Made by a program: the position numbers and the translations under genes
Shown here: piece by piece, positions 25,634 to 35,062 of the stretch
Numbering within the stretch: position 1 is the stretch's first letter
Layout of the letters: every line of letters starts with the position of its first letter
Notes under the pieces: generated by a model
Seen by the model: the letters and a program-made list of their open reading frames with translations, nothing else
The model's database searches: none
What the model was told of the DNA's origin: nothing
Origin: Akkermansia sp. RCC_12PD
Lineage (GTDB): Bacteria > Verrucomicrobiota > Verrucomicrobiia > Verrucomicrobiales > Akkermansiaceae
Direction: 5' to 3'
Length of the DNA stretch: 64,000 nt
NCBI RefSeq assembly: GCF_036417355.1
Contig: NZ_CP143889.1
Span: forward strand, 186,001-250,000

Positions 25634-26635
25634 ATGACTTTTCCCGAACCCACATCCTCCTTCCCTCTGCCGTTCATCAAAACGGATTTCCCGCTGTTTC
25701 TGGCTCCCATGGCCGGGGTGACGGACCCCATTTTCCGCACCATCTGCAAGGAACTGGGAGCGGACGTGATGGTGACGGAGTTCGTTTCCGCGGAAGGCAT
25801 TCTCCAGGCTTGGGAAAGGAATAGAAGATATACCAAAATTGAAGAATCGCACCGCCCCATAGGCATCCAGCTTTTCGGTGCGGACGGCGCCCACATGGGG
25901 GAAGCTGCCAGAATCATTCTGGACCACGAGAAACCGGATTTCATTGACATCAACTTCGGATGCCCGGTTCCGAAGGTGGTCGGCAAGAATGGGGGGTCGT
26001 CCCTGCTGAAGGACCTGCCCCTGCTGGCTTCCGTGGCGGCCGGAGTCGTGAAGGCGGTGGGCGACCGTATCCCAGTCACGGCAAAAATACGCATCGGCTG
26101 GGATTTCCAGAATCTGTGCGCAATGGATGCGTGCCGTCTGCTGGAGGATGCGGGCATCTCCATGATCACCATTCACGGGCGCACCCGTTCCCAGCAGTAT
26201 TCCGGCGCCGCCAACTGGGACATTATTGACGAATGCGCTCGTGCCATGTCCGTCCCGGTTATCGGCAACGGAGACATTGCCACGGCCCAGGCCGTAGCTT
26301 ATGTGAAAGAGAACACTGCCGTCAGCGGCGTCATGATAGGCCGTGCGGCCATGGAAAATCCGTGGATCTTTGCGGATGCCAAGTATTTCCTGCTGCACGG
26401 CGTCCTGCCGCCGGCCAGGCAGCCCCGGGAGAAGACGGACCTGATCCTGCGCCATACGCGGATGGCCCTGAATTCCGGCCATTACGGCGACGAACTCCAC
26501 ACCATGCGCCATATGAGGTCCCGCATTCTGGCCTACACGAAGGGGTTTCCCGGAGCCAAGGAGATGCGTTCCCGGCTGGTACGCGTTTCCAGCCTGCGGG
26601 AACTGGAGGAATTGCTTTCCGGCATCCCCCGGTAA
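25634..26635 (+). CDS. dusB: tRNA-dihydrouridine synthase (DusB type)
   Basis: The 333-residue flavoprotein has the Dus signatures LAPMAGVTDPIFR, PIGIQLFGAD, IDINFGCPVPKVVGKNGGS (catalytic Cys), ITIHGRTRSQQYSG and VIGNGDI, followed by GRAAMENPWIF. It reduces specific uridines in tRNA D-loops using FMN and NADPH. The length and motif details fit the DusB group. It lies alone, 220 bases before the secretion operon. Confidence 0.93.
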   Translation: MTFPEPTSSFPLPFIKTDFPLFLAPMAGVTDPIFRTICKELGADVMVTEFVSAEGILQAWERNRRYTKIEESHRPIGIQLFGADGAHMGEAARIILDHEKPDFIDINFGCPVPKVVGKNGGSSLLKDLPLLASVAAGVVKAVGDRIPVTAKIRIGWDFQNLCAMDACRLLEDAGISMITIHGRTRSQQYSGAANWDIIDECARAMSVPVIGNGDIATAQAVAYVKENTAVSGVMIGRAAMENPWIFADAKYFLLHGVLPPARQPREKTDLILRHTRMALNSGHYGDELHTMRHMRSRILAYTKGFPGAKEMRSRLVRVSSLRELEELLSGIPR

Positions 26636-26855
26636 ACGTTCCGGAAACGGGAAGTTGCCCTTCTTTCATGGCATTCCGCAGACAGCCGGAGCGTCCCTCC
26701 GGGGAAAAGGCTGCGCCCCGTCACCGTCATCCCTGAAAAAAAATGATCTTTTGAGGGAAGCTAAGTTGACTTTGCGCCCGGAACCTGTCAGAAATAGGGG
26801 AGTATCCTGCCGATTCGTTCCGGCAGATTTCCAACAATAGAATCCAGAGATCGAC

Positions 26856-28502
26856 GTGTACGCCAACGAATCATATCTCATCGAACTTCTTACGCAGGCC
26901 GGGTATTTGAATGAAGAAATTCTTCAATACGCGCGCAGCCAAAAATCTCCCACCCAGGACCTGATTGATTTTCTCATCCAGTCCAATTACCTCACGGAAG
27001 ACGTCATCGCGCAGGTGAGTGCCTCCAATTCCCTGCTTCCCGTAGTGGACCTGGGGTCCATGCACATTCCCCAGGAAGTCAGGGAAATCATCAGCCCGGA
27101 ACTGGCCCGGCGTTTCCGGGCCATTCCGATTTCTGACGACGGCTTTTCCGTAAATGTGGCTATTGATGATCCGCTGAATCTGGAAACCATGGACAGCCTG
27201 CCCCAGCTGCTGGGCCGCGACGTAATTTTCAGCGTAGCCACGCGCAGTGCGGTGGAAAGCCGGCTGAAGGAATTCTACCGGGACATGACCCTTCCGGATG
27301 CAGGCAGCGGCGCTGACGGAGAAGACGGAGACGCCCCTATCATCCGCCTGGTGCAGCAGATGCTAGTGGATGCGTTCAAGATGCGCGCATCCGATATTCA
27401 CATTGAACCCATGGAAAACCGGCTCCGCATCCGCTACCGCGTGGACGGCAAGCTGGTGGAGGTGGCCACCCATCCCAAGAAGCTTCTCAGTCCCATCATC
27501 GCCCGCCTCAAGGTGATGAGCACCACGATGAGTATTGCTGAAAAACGCATGCCGCAGGACGGCCGAATCCAGATGACCATCGGGGACCGCCAAATCGACC
27601 TTCGTGTCTCTTCCGTCCCCAGCAACCACGGGGAAAGCATTGTCATGCGTATTCTGGACAAGTCCGCCCTGGTGCTCGGCCTTCCGCAGCTGGGCTTCTT
27701 TTCCGACGACGAAGCCGTGTTCGACCGCCTGATCACCCTGCCCGACGGCATCATCCTCGTGACCGGTCCCACCGGTTCCGGTAAAACGACGACTCTGTAC
27801 GCGTGCCTTAACCACATCAACCGCCCGGACAAAAAGATCATCACGGTGGAAGACCCCGTTGAATACGAACTTTCCGGCATCAACCAGGTGATGGTGAAGG
27901 CGGACATCGGCATGACCTTCGCCGCTGCTTTGCGCGCCATGCTGCGCCAGGCTCCCAACATCATCATGATCGGGGAAATCCGAGACATGGAAACGGCCAG
28001 CATCGCCATCAACGCCTCCCTGACGGGCCACCTGGTGTTCTCCACCCTGCACACCAATGACGCCCCCAGCGCCGTAGCCCGTCTGGCGGACATCGGCATC
28101 AAGCGTTTCCTGATCGCCTCCTCCGTCCGCGCCATCATGGCGCAGCGCCTTGTCCGCAAGCTGTGCGACCGCTGCAAGGTGGACGGCAACCTGACGGAAA
28201 AGCAGGCCCACACGTTGAACATCGACATGTCCCGCGTCACGCCGGGCCAGATCAAGGCGCCCCACGGCTGTGACTTCTGCCGCGGCGGAGGCTTCAAGGG
28301 ACGAATGGGCCTGTTCGAAATTTTCGAGATCGACGATGAAGTTCGCCGCATGATCAACGAAAACCTCACCTCCCCCCAGTTGCGCAAGCGCGCGCGGGAG
28401 CTGGGCATGAGAACCCTGAGAGAAGACGGCGTGCGCAAGGTGCTGGCCGGCCTCACCTCTCCGGAAGAAGTGCTGAACGTCACCATGGGAGACGCCAACT
28501 GA
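26856..28502 (+). CDS. GspE/PilB-type secretion ATPase, first copy
   Basis: The 548-residue protein has an N-terminal MshEN/GspE_N domain (YLIELLTQAGYLNEEILQYAR) and a GspE ATPase. Walker A is GPTGSGKTTT (near residue 304), the Asp box DPVEYEL follows, and Walker B is IIMIGEIRDMET. A zinc tetracysteine is present (LCDRCK ... CDFCRGGGFKGR). It powers pseudopilus or pilus assembly at the inner membrane. The start is GTG at 26856. It lies 28 bases before a second, related ATPase gene and heads an operon ATPase-ATPase-PilC-pseudopilin. Confidence 0.9.
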   Translation: MYANESYLIELLTQAGYLNEEILQYARSQKSPTQDLIDFLIQSNYLTEDVIAQVSASNSLLPVVDLGSMHIPQEVREIISPELARRFRAIPISDDGFSVNVAIDDPLNLETMDSLPQLLGRDVIFSVATRSAVESRLKEFYRDMTLPDAGSGADGEDGDAPIIRLVQQMLVDAFKMRASDIHIEPMENRLRIRYRVDGKLVEVATHPKKLLSPIIARLKVMSTTMSIAEKRMPQDGRIQMTIGDRQIDLRVSSVPSNHGESIVMRILDKSALVLGLPQLGFFSDDEAVFDRLITLPDGIILVTGPTGSGKTTTLYACLNHINRPDKKIITVEDPVEYELSGINQVMVKADIGMTFAAALRAMLRQAPNIIMIGEIRDMETASIAINASLTGHLVFSTLHTNDAPSAVARLADIGIKRFLIASSVRAIMAQRLVRKLCDRCKVDGNLTEKQAHTLNIDMSRVTPGQIKAPHGCDFCRGGGFKGRMGLFEIFEIDDEVRRMINENLTSPQLRKRARELGMRTLREDGVRKVLAGLTSPEEVLNVTMGDAN

Positions 28503-28530
28503 TTTTTCCCCGCAATCCACTCAGAACATT

Positions 28531-30189
28531 ATGGACACCAATCTCACACTGGAACTTTTCATCGGCCGGGGAATGATCGACAAGTCCCTAGCCAAGGACA
28601 TCAAGGAGGAAATGGCGACCTCCGGCAAGGAACTGCCGGAAGTGCTCGCGGACTTTGGCATCATCGGCAACAAGGACGACATCTGGCAGATGATCGCCAG
28701 CGACCTGGGTACGGAATTCATCACGCTGGACAATTTCCACCCGGACCCCAACGTACAAAACATGATGCCCGCCACGCTCGTTCGCCTGCATGGCGCGCTG
28801 CCCGTCCGCTATGGGCCTGAGGGCCTGTACGTCTGTCTGGTGGACCCCCTGAACCCTCAAACGGTGGAAGACCTGCGTTTCGCCCTCGGCCAGGACATCC
28901 ATGTTCTTGTAGCGCCGGACTATCAGATTACCGACCGCATCAACGAATTGTACGGCGGGGAATCCGCCGCCATGAAAGACCTGATGCAGGAGCTCAACAA
29001 CATGGAAGTCAGCAATGAGACGGAAGACTCCGCCGCTGCTCCCGTGATCCGCTTTGTGGACCTGGTCATCACCCAGGCCATCAAGGAAAAAGCCTCCGAC
29101 ATTCACTTTGAACCCTTTGAAAAGGAGTTCAAGATCCGCTACCGCGTGGACGGCGCCCTCTATGAAATGCAGCCGCCGCCCGTCCACCTGTCCGTCCCGG
29201 TCATCTCCCGTGTAAAGGTCATGTCCAACATGAACATCGCGGAACGCCGTGTGCCGCAGGACGGCCGAATCGTCAAGCAGATAGGTGACCGGTCCGTGGA
29301 CATGCGTGTTTCCACCCTTCCCACCCAGTACGGGGAATCCGTGGTGCTCCGCGTTCTGGACCGTTCCTCCGTCAATCTGAACCTGGACAACCTGGGCCTT
29401 CCCCCCCACATCCACGAATACATTCTGGATACGGTTCACAAGCCTAACGGCATTTTCATCGTCACCGGCCCCACCGGCGCCGGGAAAACCACCACGCTGT
29501 ATGCGGCTCTAAGGGAAATCAACACGATCGACTCCAAGGTGCTGACGGCGGAAGACCCGGTGGAATACGACATTGACGGCATCATCCAGATTCCGATCAA
29601 CGAGGCCATTGGCCTGGACTTCCCGATGGTGCTCCGCGCCTTCCTGCGACAGGACCCGGACCGCATCCTGGTGGGGGAAATGCGAGACATGGCCACGGCC
29701 CAGATCGCCATCCAGGCATCCCTGACGGGCCACCTGGTGCTTTCCACCCTGCATACGAACGACTCCGCCGGAGCCATCACACGTCTGGTGGACATGGGCT
29801 GTGAGCCCTTCCTGGTGGCAGCTTCCCTGGAAGGGGTACTGGCCCAGCGCCTCGTGCGCACCATCTGCCCGGACTGCCGCACGCCATACGAACCTTCCTC
29901 CAGCATCCTCTCCCAGCTTGGCGTTTCTCCCTACGAACTGGGGGACAAGCACTTCTATACGGGCCGGGGTTGTGACAAATGCTCCAACTCGGGCTACAAG
30001 GGCCGGAAAGGCATCTACGAACTCCTGGACATCAACGACACCCTGCGGGACATGATCACGGACCGAGCCCCTTCCGTGGTGCTGAAACAGAAAGCGATTG
30101 AAATGGGCATGTCCACCCTGCGCGAAGACGGCCTGAGGAACATTTACGACGGCAATACCACCATTGAAGAAGTGCTGAAATACACTTAA
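28531..30189 (+). CDS. GspE/PilB-type secretion ATPase, second copy
   Basis: The 552-residue protein has the same architecture as its neighbour: an N-terminal GspE_N domain (LTLELFIGRGMIDKSLAKDI), Walker A GPTGAGKTTTLYAAL (near residue 313), EDPVEYDIDGI, Walker B RILVGEMRDMATA and a tetracysteine zinc site (ICPDCRTP ... CDKCSNSGYKGRKG). The two are clearly diverged paralogues, not a recent duplication. Two ATPases could act as alternative or hetero-oligomeric motors. Neither shows PilT retraction-ATPase marks; both have the long assembly-ATPase N-terminus. Confidence 0.9.
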   Translation: MDTNLTLELFIGRGMIDKSLAKDIKEEMATSGKELPEVLADFGIIGNKDDIWQMIASDLGTEFITLDNFHPDPNVQNMMPATLVRLHGALPVRYGPEGLYVCLVDPLNPQTVEDLRFALGQDIHVLVAPDYQITDRINELYGGESAAMKDLMQELNNMEVSNETEDSAAAPVIRFVDLVITQAIKEKASDIHFEPFEKEFKIRYRVDGALYEMQPPPVHLSVPVISRVKVMSNMNIAERRVPQDGRIVKQIGDRSVDMRVSTLPTQYGESVVLRVLDRSSVNLNLDNLGLPPHIHEYILDTVHKPNGIFIVTGPTGAGKTTTLYAALREINTIDSKVLTAEDPVEYDIDGIIQIPINEAIGLDFPMVLRAFLRQDPDRILVGEMRDMATAQIAIQASLTGHLVLSTLHTNDSAGAITRLVDMGCEPFLVAASLEGVLAQRLVRTICPDCRTPYEPSSSILSQLGVSPYELGDKHFYTGRGCDKCSNSGYKGRKGIYELLDINDTLRDMITDRAPSVVLKQKAIEMGMSTLREDGLRNIYDGNTTIEEVLKYT

Positions 30190-30255
30190 TGGAGCAGCGG
30201 AAAGCCACACTACCATTTCACCTATCAAGCAGCGAACACTTAAAAAACAATATAT

Positions 30256-31524
30256 ATGCCTAAATATCAATATACAGCACTTGACCATAAAGGCGACCAG
30301 AAAACGGGGACCCTGGAGGCCAATTCGGAAGCGGAGGCCATGGAGTCCATCCGGGCGCACGGCCTGTACCCTACCCAGATTGTAGAAGCCGGAAAAGGCA
30401 AGCTCCAGGAAACGGGTGCGACCAAGAAGAAGGCCAAGGGAGCCAAAGGCAAGAAAGGCAAGCTGGGCGGCAGAATCAAGGCCAAGGCCCTGATGATTTT
30501 CACCCGCCAGCTCGCCACCCTGATTGATGCGGGCCTGCCCCTGCTCCAGAGCTTAAACGTGCTGGCCAAGCAGGAAGCAAACCCCACCCTGCGCGTAACT
30601 ATTGAAGCCCTGGGCGACTCCGTGCAGGGAGGCTCCACGTTCTCCGAAGCGCTGGCGCAACACCCCCGCATTTTCGACCGCCTCTTCGTCAACATGGTGA
30701 AGGCAGGGGAACTCGGTGGTGTGCTGGAAGTCGTGCTCAACCGTCTGGCGGAATATCAGGAAAAGGCCCAGAAGTTGAAAAGCAAGGTCATTTCCGCCAT
30801 GGTGTATCCCTCCATCGTGCTGTTCATTGCAGTAGGCATCGTGATCTTCCTGATGCTGGTCATCGTGCCGAAGTTCAAGACCATGTTCGCGGAACAGAAC
30901 CAGGAATTGCCCGCCATTTCCGAATTCGTGTTCGGTATCAGCGACTGGTTCATGGCCGCCCCCTTATTCGTGCCGAACGCCGTCATTCTGGCAGCCATTG
31001 TCGCCATCCTGTACTCCATTTTCGTGGCCATGAGCAAGACACCCAACGGCCGCCGCAAGATAGACTCCGCCCTGCTGACCATGCCGGTTATCGGCAACGT
31101 GCAGAGCAAGAGCGCCATTGCGCGGTTCGCCCGGACCTTCGGCACCCTGGTTACTTCCGGCGTGCCCATCCTCCAGGCACTGACCATCACGAAGGATACG
31201 GCGGGCAACATGATCGTCGGCGACGCCATCGGCCTCATTCACGACTCCGTGAAGGAAGGGGAATCCGTGGTCACGCCCATGTCTTCCTCCAAACTCTTCC
31301 CGCCCATGGTGATTTCCATGGTGGACGTGGGTGAAGAAACCGGCCAGCTCCCGGACATGCTCCTCAAGGTTGCCGACGTGTACGACGACGAAGTGGACAA
31401 CGCCGTGGGCGCCATGACCTCCATGCTGGAACCCATCATGATCGTGTTCTTGGCCGTGGTCGTCGGCGGCATCGTGTTCGCCATGTTCCTGCCCCTTCTC
31501 CAGGTCATTGAAAAGATGGGTTAA
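30256..31524 (+). CDS. Type II secretion/type IV pilus inner-membrane platform protein (GspF/PilC)
   Basis: The 422-residue protein starts with the PilC beginning MPKYQYTALDHKGDQKTGTL. Two GspF domains follow (ARQLATLIDAGLPLLQSLN-like at ~75 and RFARTFGTLVTSGVPILQAL at ~290), with membrane spans near residues 190-215, 235-260 and 395-418. A lysine-rich linker (TKKKAKGAKGKKGKLGG) precedes the first domain. It is the platform that couples the ATPases to pseudopilin polymerisation. Confidence 0.92.
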   Translation: MPKYQYTALDHKGDQKTGTLEANSEAEAMESIRAHGLYPTQIVEAGKGKLQETGATKKKAKGAKGKKGKLGGRIKAKALMIFTRQLATLIDAGLPLLQSLNVLAKQEANPTLRVTIEALGDSVQGGSTFSEALAQHPRIFDRLFVNMVKAGELGGVLEVVLNRLAEYQEKAQKLKSKVISAMVYPSIVLFIAVGIVIFLMLVIVPKFKTMFAEQNQELPAISEFVFGISDWFMAAPLFVPNAVILAAIVAILYSIFVAMSKTPNGRRKIDSALLTMPVIGNVQSKSAIARFARTFGTLVTSGVPILQALTITKDTAGNMIVGDAIGLIHDSVKEGESVVTPMSSSKLFPPMVISMVDVGEETGQLPDMLLKVADVYDDEVDNAVGAMTSMLEPIMIVFLAVVVGGIVFAMFLPLLQVIEKMG

Positions 31525-31544
31525 CCCCCTTACGGAAAACGTAG

Positions 31545-32210
31545 ATGAAGATTCGCACCTCATACAGCCGCCTGCGGGCGGAAAGGGGCTTCACTCTCAT
31601 GGAAATCCTGGTGGTCATGGTTATCATCGTGGTGCTTGCCACATTGACCATCTCCATCTACACATGGCTTGAAACCAGGAAGAACGAGCAGGCCGCGGAA
31701 TCCATCGTCCGCAAGATTGAAATGGGGCTGTCCAGCTACCATAACGACCATGACCGCTATCCCTACGGAACGGAAGCCCCCTTCCGCAACCACGGGGCAG
31801 CCGTGGCGGACGGCGAGGAATTCAGTTCCAACGTTGTTTACATGGCCCTGTTCGGCGACTACAAGAATGAAGGCGTTCCCGCCAGGGACGCCACCATTTA
31901 CAACGACGAGATGAACCCCGCCACCCAGCCCAAGAGCAACCCGCTTGTCCGGCAGATCAAGGTGACCAAGGCCGGGCAGCAGGTGACCCTGTACATCCTG
32001 ACGGACCCGTGGGGTTCTCCCTACCGCTACCGCCTGGGCAGCGAGCAGGCCCTTCCCACCAAGTCCGCCAGTGCCAAAAACCTGAAGATGGGAACGGGAC
32101 AAAACCCGGACTACGACTTCTGGAGCTTCGGCAAGGACGGAGACAGCGACCTGAGAGATCCGCGCGCCCCTGAAAACCAGGACGACATCGGCAATCTGCC
32201 CAAATTCTAA
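31545..32210 (+). CDS. Type II secretion G-like major pseudopilin
   Basis: The 221-residue protein has a prepilin signal RAERGFTLMEILVVMVIIVV: the peptidase cleaves after G, F is position 1 and E position 5 of the mature protein. The rest fits the GspG fold (YHNDHDRYPYG, LYILTDPWGSPYRYRLG, YDFWSFGKDGDSDLRD, a typical Ca-binding end). It would be the main subunit of the pseudopilus driven by the upstream ATPases. A hairpin follows, so it is the last gene of the operon in this window. Confidence 0.9.
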   Translation: MKIRTSYSRLRAERGFTLMEILVVMVIIVVLATLTISIYTWLETRKNEQAAESIVRKIEMGLSSYHNDHDRYPYGTEAPFRNHGAAVADGEEFSSNVVYMALFGDYKNEGVPARDATIYNDEMNPATQPKSNPLVRQIKVTKAGQQVTLYILTDPWGSPYRYRLGSEQALPTKSASAKNLKMGTGQNPDYDFWSFGKDGDSDLRDPRAPENQDDIGNLPKF

Positions 32211-32244
32211 AATCCGGCCTTTTTCCCGGTTGACCGGTTTTCGG

Positions 32245-32275
32245 CAGCCTTTCCCTCCCGGCGGGGGAAAGGCTG
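32245..32275 (+). terminator. Terminator-like hairpin after pseudopilin gene
   Basis: CAGCCTTTCCC (32245-32255) pairs with GGGAAAGGCTG (32265-32275), an 11-bp perfect stem. Only TTGTG follows, so termination may be weak or factor-assisted. Confidence 0.6.
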
Positions 32276-32341
32276 TTGTGCGTTCAAAACACTTATTTTC
32301 TGGAATCGGTAGAGGGACAGGCATATATTGTGCTCATTGGT

Positions 32342-33271
32342 ATGAAGCGTATTTCCCTGATTATTCCCTGTCTGAATGAAGAACAAGCCATCCCGGAATT
32401 CAAGAAAGAAGTGGACCGGGTATTCAGCGAGCACTTGAATGGTTATGAGAGGGAACTCATCTTCGTAGACGACGGGTCCACGGACCATACCCTGCAAACG
32501 ATCAAGGACCTGACGGCGGAGTCTCCGGAAATAAGATTCATCTCCTTTTCCCGCAACTTCGGGAAGGAGGCGGCTATTTACGCCGGGCTGGAAGCCGCTA
32601 CGGGCGATTATGCCGCCGTGATGGACGTAGACCTGCAGGATCCTCCCTCCCTGCTCCCGGACATGCTCGCAGCCATTGAAGAGGAAGGATACGACTGCGC
32701 CGGCACCCGCCGGACTACCCGGGAGGGGGAACCCGCGCTCCGCTCCTTCTTTGCCCGTGCCTTTTACAAGACCATCAACAGGATTTCGGACACGCACATC
32801 GTGGACGGAGCCCGGGACTACAAGCTGATGACGCGCCCCGTTCTGGAAGCCCTGCTCTCACTCAAGGAATACAACCGTTTTTCCAAAGGGCTGTACGAAT
32901 GGGTGGGCTTCCGTACCAAATGGTTTGAATATGAAAATGTGGAGCGTGTAGCGGGAAAAACCAAATGGTCCTTCTTCAAGCTCTTCCTGTATTCCATTGA
33001 AGGCATTGTCGCGTTTTCCACGGTTCCTTTGGCGCTGGCGTCCATCATCGGGGTGATGCTCTCCCTCATCTCTTTCCTTTCCATCATTGTCCTGATGGTC
33101 CGGGAACTTATCTGGCACCATTCCGCCTACGGCTGGACCTCCATGGTCTGCATCTTCTGCCTGATGGGCGGCATCATCCTGCTGTGCCTGGGCATTTTGG
33201 GCCAATACCTGGCCAAGACCTATACGGAAGTGAAAAGGCGCCCTATTTACATAGCCAGAGAGCGTTCCTGA
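32342..33271 (+). CDS. Family 2 glycosyltransferase, GtrB/DPM1-like, membrane-anchored
   Basis: The 309-residue protein has a GT-A domain (MKRISLIIPCLNEEQAIPEF, ELIFVDDGSTDHTL, MDVDLQDPP with the DxD-like metal site) and two C-terminal membrane helices (residues ~235-260 and ~275-300). This is the layout of polyprenyl-phosphate glucosyl/mannosyl transferases (GtrB, ArnC, DPM1), which load sugar onto undecaprenyl phosphate. The start at 32342 begins the conserved domain; upstream in-frame codons are disregarded. A second GT2 gene starts 25 bases after its stop. Confidence 0.9.
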   Translation: MKRISLIIPCLNEEQAIPEFKKEVDRVFSEHLNGYERELIFVDDGSTDHTLQTIKDLTAESPEIRFISFSRNFGKEAAIYAGLEAATGDYAAVMDVDLQDPPSLLPDMLAAIEEEGYDCAGTRRTTREGEPALRSFFARAFYKTINRISDTHIVDGARDYKLMTRPVLEALLSLKEYNRFSKGLYEWVGFRTKWFEYENVERVAGKTKWSFFKLFLYSIEGIVAFSTVPLALASIIGVMLSLISFLSIIVLMVRELIWHHSAYGWTSMVCIFCLMGGIILLCLGILGQYLAKTYTEVKRRPIYIARERS

Positions 33272-33295
33272 ACATCCGAATCCCCATTTTCCACT

Positions 33296-34369
33296 ATGGA
33301 CACGGAACCGGATTTCTCCATTGTCACCCCCAGTTTCAACTACACTACCTATGTCCGGGAATGCATTGAAAGCGTCCTGGGCCAGGAAGGGGCCACGTTT
33401 GAACACATCATCCAGGACGCGGGCTCCACGGACGGCACGCTGGATATTCTGCGGGAATATCCCCACCTGAAACTGCATGTGGAAAAGGACTCCGGCATGT
33501 CGGAAGGCATCAACCGCGGTTTCCTCAAGGCCACGGGCAAATGGGTCATGTGGCTGAACACGGACGACAGGCTTCTTCCGGGAGCCCTGGCCGCCATCAA
33601 GGCTTTTGCCGATTCCCGCCCGGATGCGAACGTCGTGTACGGTGCCTGGAACTTCATCGGCCCGGACGGCGGCGTCCAGCGTTCCATGAAAGATCTGCCG
33701 TACAGCCTGAGCATGCATATCTGGTACGGCACCTATCTGGCGTCCACCGCCCTGTTCCTGCGCCGTTCCACGACCATTGACGAAGGTATCCTGCTGGATG
33801 AACGCTTCCATTACGATATGGACGGGGAATATTACGCGCGGTTGGGACGCACCGGCAAAAAATGGGTTTTATATACTTAAGTTCAGACTCACGGAACTGT
33901 TTTATTCTTCTTGCTTTTGCCCCTTCTAAACGTCCTGCATGAGTGATTTTTAGATAACGAATTCCAATTTCCGCGAGCATGGCTTCCCATCCTTCTCCAT
34001 TGGCAGATTCTAGGAAAGCAATAAGTTTGCCGCCTGTGTTCCGGTTCTCGTGTAAACGCGGAGAAAAGGTGATGGATTGTTAGACTAAAGTTAAGTATAT
34101 AATTCCCTAAAAAATTCGCCCATTACAATAAATTGCTGGCGGACTTCCGCTAGCACAGAGACATCCTGAGCGCTCCGAACATCGAGTGCCGGGACATGGA
34201 GTCCGAACTGAAACGCCAAAAGCAGCACGGAGAAGACGCCGCTATCAAGCGCGTTTACGGCTATTCCTTTTCCAGACAAAGTTATAACAACATCATGGAC
34301 GGTTTTCTCCGCGAAGCCTACCGCCTGAAAAAGGCATTCCTGTACCTGACCACCCCCTGGGAAAAATAG
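33296..34369 (+). pseudogene. Family 2 glycosyltransferase gene disrupted by element copy 2
   Basis: The 5' part (33296-33856) encodes a soluble GT-A enzyme: FSIVTPSFNYTTYVRECIES, IIQDAGSTDGTLDIL, WVMWLNTDDRLLPGAL and DERFHYDMDGEYYARLGRTGK. At 33864 the 244-bp element interrupts it. Deleting the element plus one 8-bp duplication joins TGKK directly to FAHYNKLLADFR in frame. The rest (HRDILSAPNIECRDMES ... AFLYLTTPWEK) continues to TAG at 34367. A further in-frame TAG lies at 34151, so the remnant has also acquired a point mutation. As it stands the frame ends at 33880. Confidence 0.88.
33864..34107 (-). mobile_element. MITE-like element, copy 2 (244 bp), inside a glycosyltransferase gene
   Basis: This is the reverse-complement copy of the element at 24553-24796, identical except for one base, with GGG and CCC ends and the same terminal inverted repeats. 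It is flanked by CAAAAAAT (33856-33863) and TAAAAAAT (34108-34115), an 8-bp duplication with one mismatch. The interrupted gene frame is restored on removal, which fixes the element boundaries. Confidence 0.9.
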
Positions 34370-34451
34370 CCGTTCTGTTCCCGGCGGCGGCACGCATGAT
34401 GCCGTAAAAACGGCCGGCATCTCTTCTAATGCCTTCCGTTTTCATGAAACA

Positions 34452-34481
34452 GGGCCGCACCAGCAAAAGCAGATGCGGCCC
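34452..34481 (-). terminator. Terminator-like hairpin downstream of ndk
   Basis: GGGCCGCA (34452-34459) pairs with TGCGGCCC (34474-34481). On the minus strand it follows the ndk stop by ~20 bases and leads into GTTTCATG, a poor T tract. Confidence 0.5.
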
Positions 34482-34503
34482 CGAATAACCGGATGATGAA
34501 ATT

Positions 34504-34959
34504 TTAGTTGAGGCTGTCGAACAGTTCCTCTTCCCGGAAAAACCTCTTCAATTCTATTTCCGCTGATTCGCTGCTGTCGGAAGCATGGCACACGTTCATC
34601 ATGCTGTCCGTTCCATAATCGCCGCGAATAGTACCCTTGTCGGCTTTCTGGGAATTGGTGGGCCCCAGCAGTTCCCGCACGCGGACGATGACGCCCGGCC
34701 CTTTCAGCGCAATGGCAATGACGGGGGAACTGGTCATGAAATCAAGAAGTTTGGGGAACAGGAGCTCTCCATTGACGACGAGATCCAGGATATGGGCGTA
34801 ATGCTCCCGGAGAATGGGTTCATCAAGCTGAATCATCTTTATGCCACGCAAGCGAAACCCTTCAGACAACAAGCGTTTCAGGATGGTGCCGGAAAGATTT
34901 TTCCGAACGCAGTCGGGTTTCAATAAAATCAGCGTAGTTTCTTCTTTGGTGTTTGGCAT
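34504..34959 (-). CDS. ndk: Nucleoside diphosphate kinase
   Basis: The 151-residue protein has TLILLKPDCVRKNLSG, the ATP-site residues in GLR-like blocks, RGDYGTDSMMNVCHASDSSESAEIEL with the catalytic phospho-His in NVCHASDS, and the ELF end. It equilibrates nucleoside di- and triphosphates in the cytoplasm. The sequence has NVCHASDS where many homologues have NxxHGSDS, a conservative change. Monocistronic. Confidence 0.95.
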   Translation of the reverse strand: MPNTKEETTLILLKPDCVRKNLSGTILKRLLSEGFRLRGIKMIQLDEPILREHYAHILDLVVNGELLFPKLLDFMTSSPVIAIALKGPGVIVRVRELLGPTNSQKADKGTIRGDYGTDSMMNVCHASDSSESAEIELKRFFREEELFDSLN

Positions 34960-35062
34960 AAATTCAGCGAAGTCTTAGAATGAGTGAGGGAATTACACCC
35001 TAAACCGCGACAGGTCAAGGATAATTACACGCCCGGAACGTTATCGGAACGGGGATATTCCG

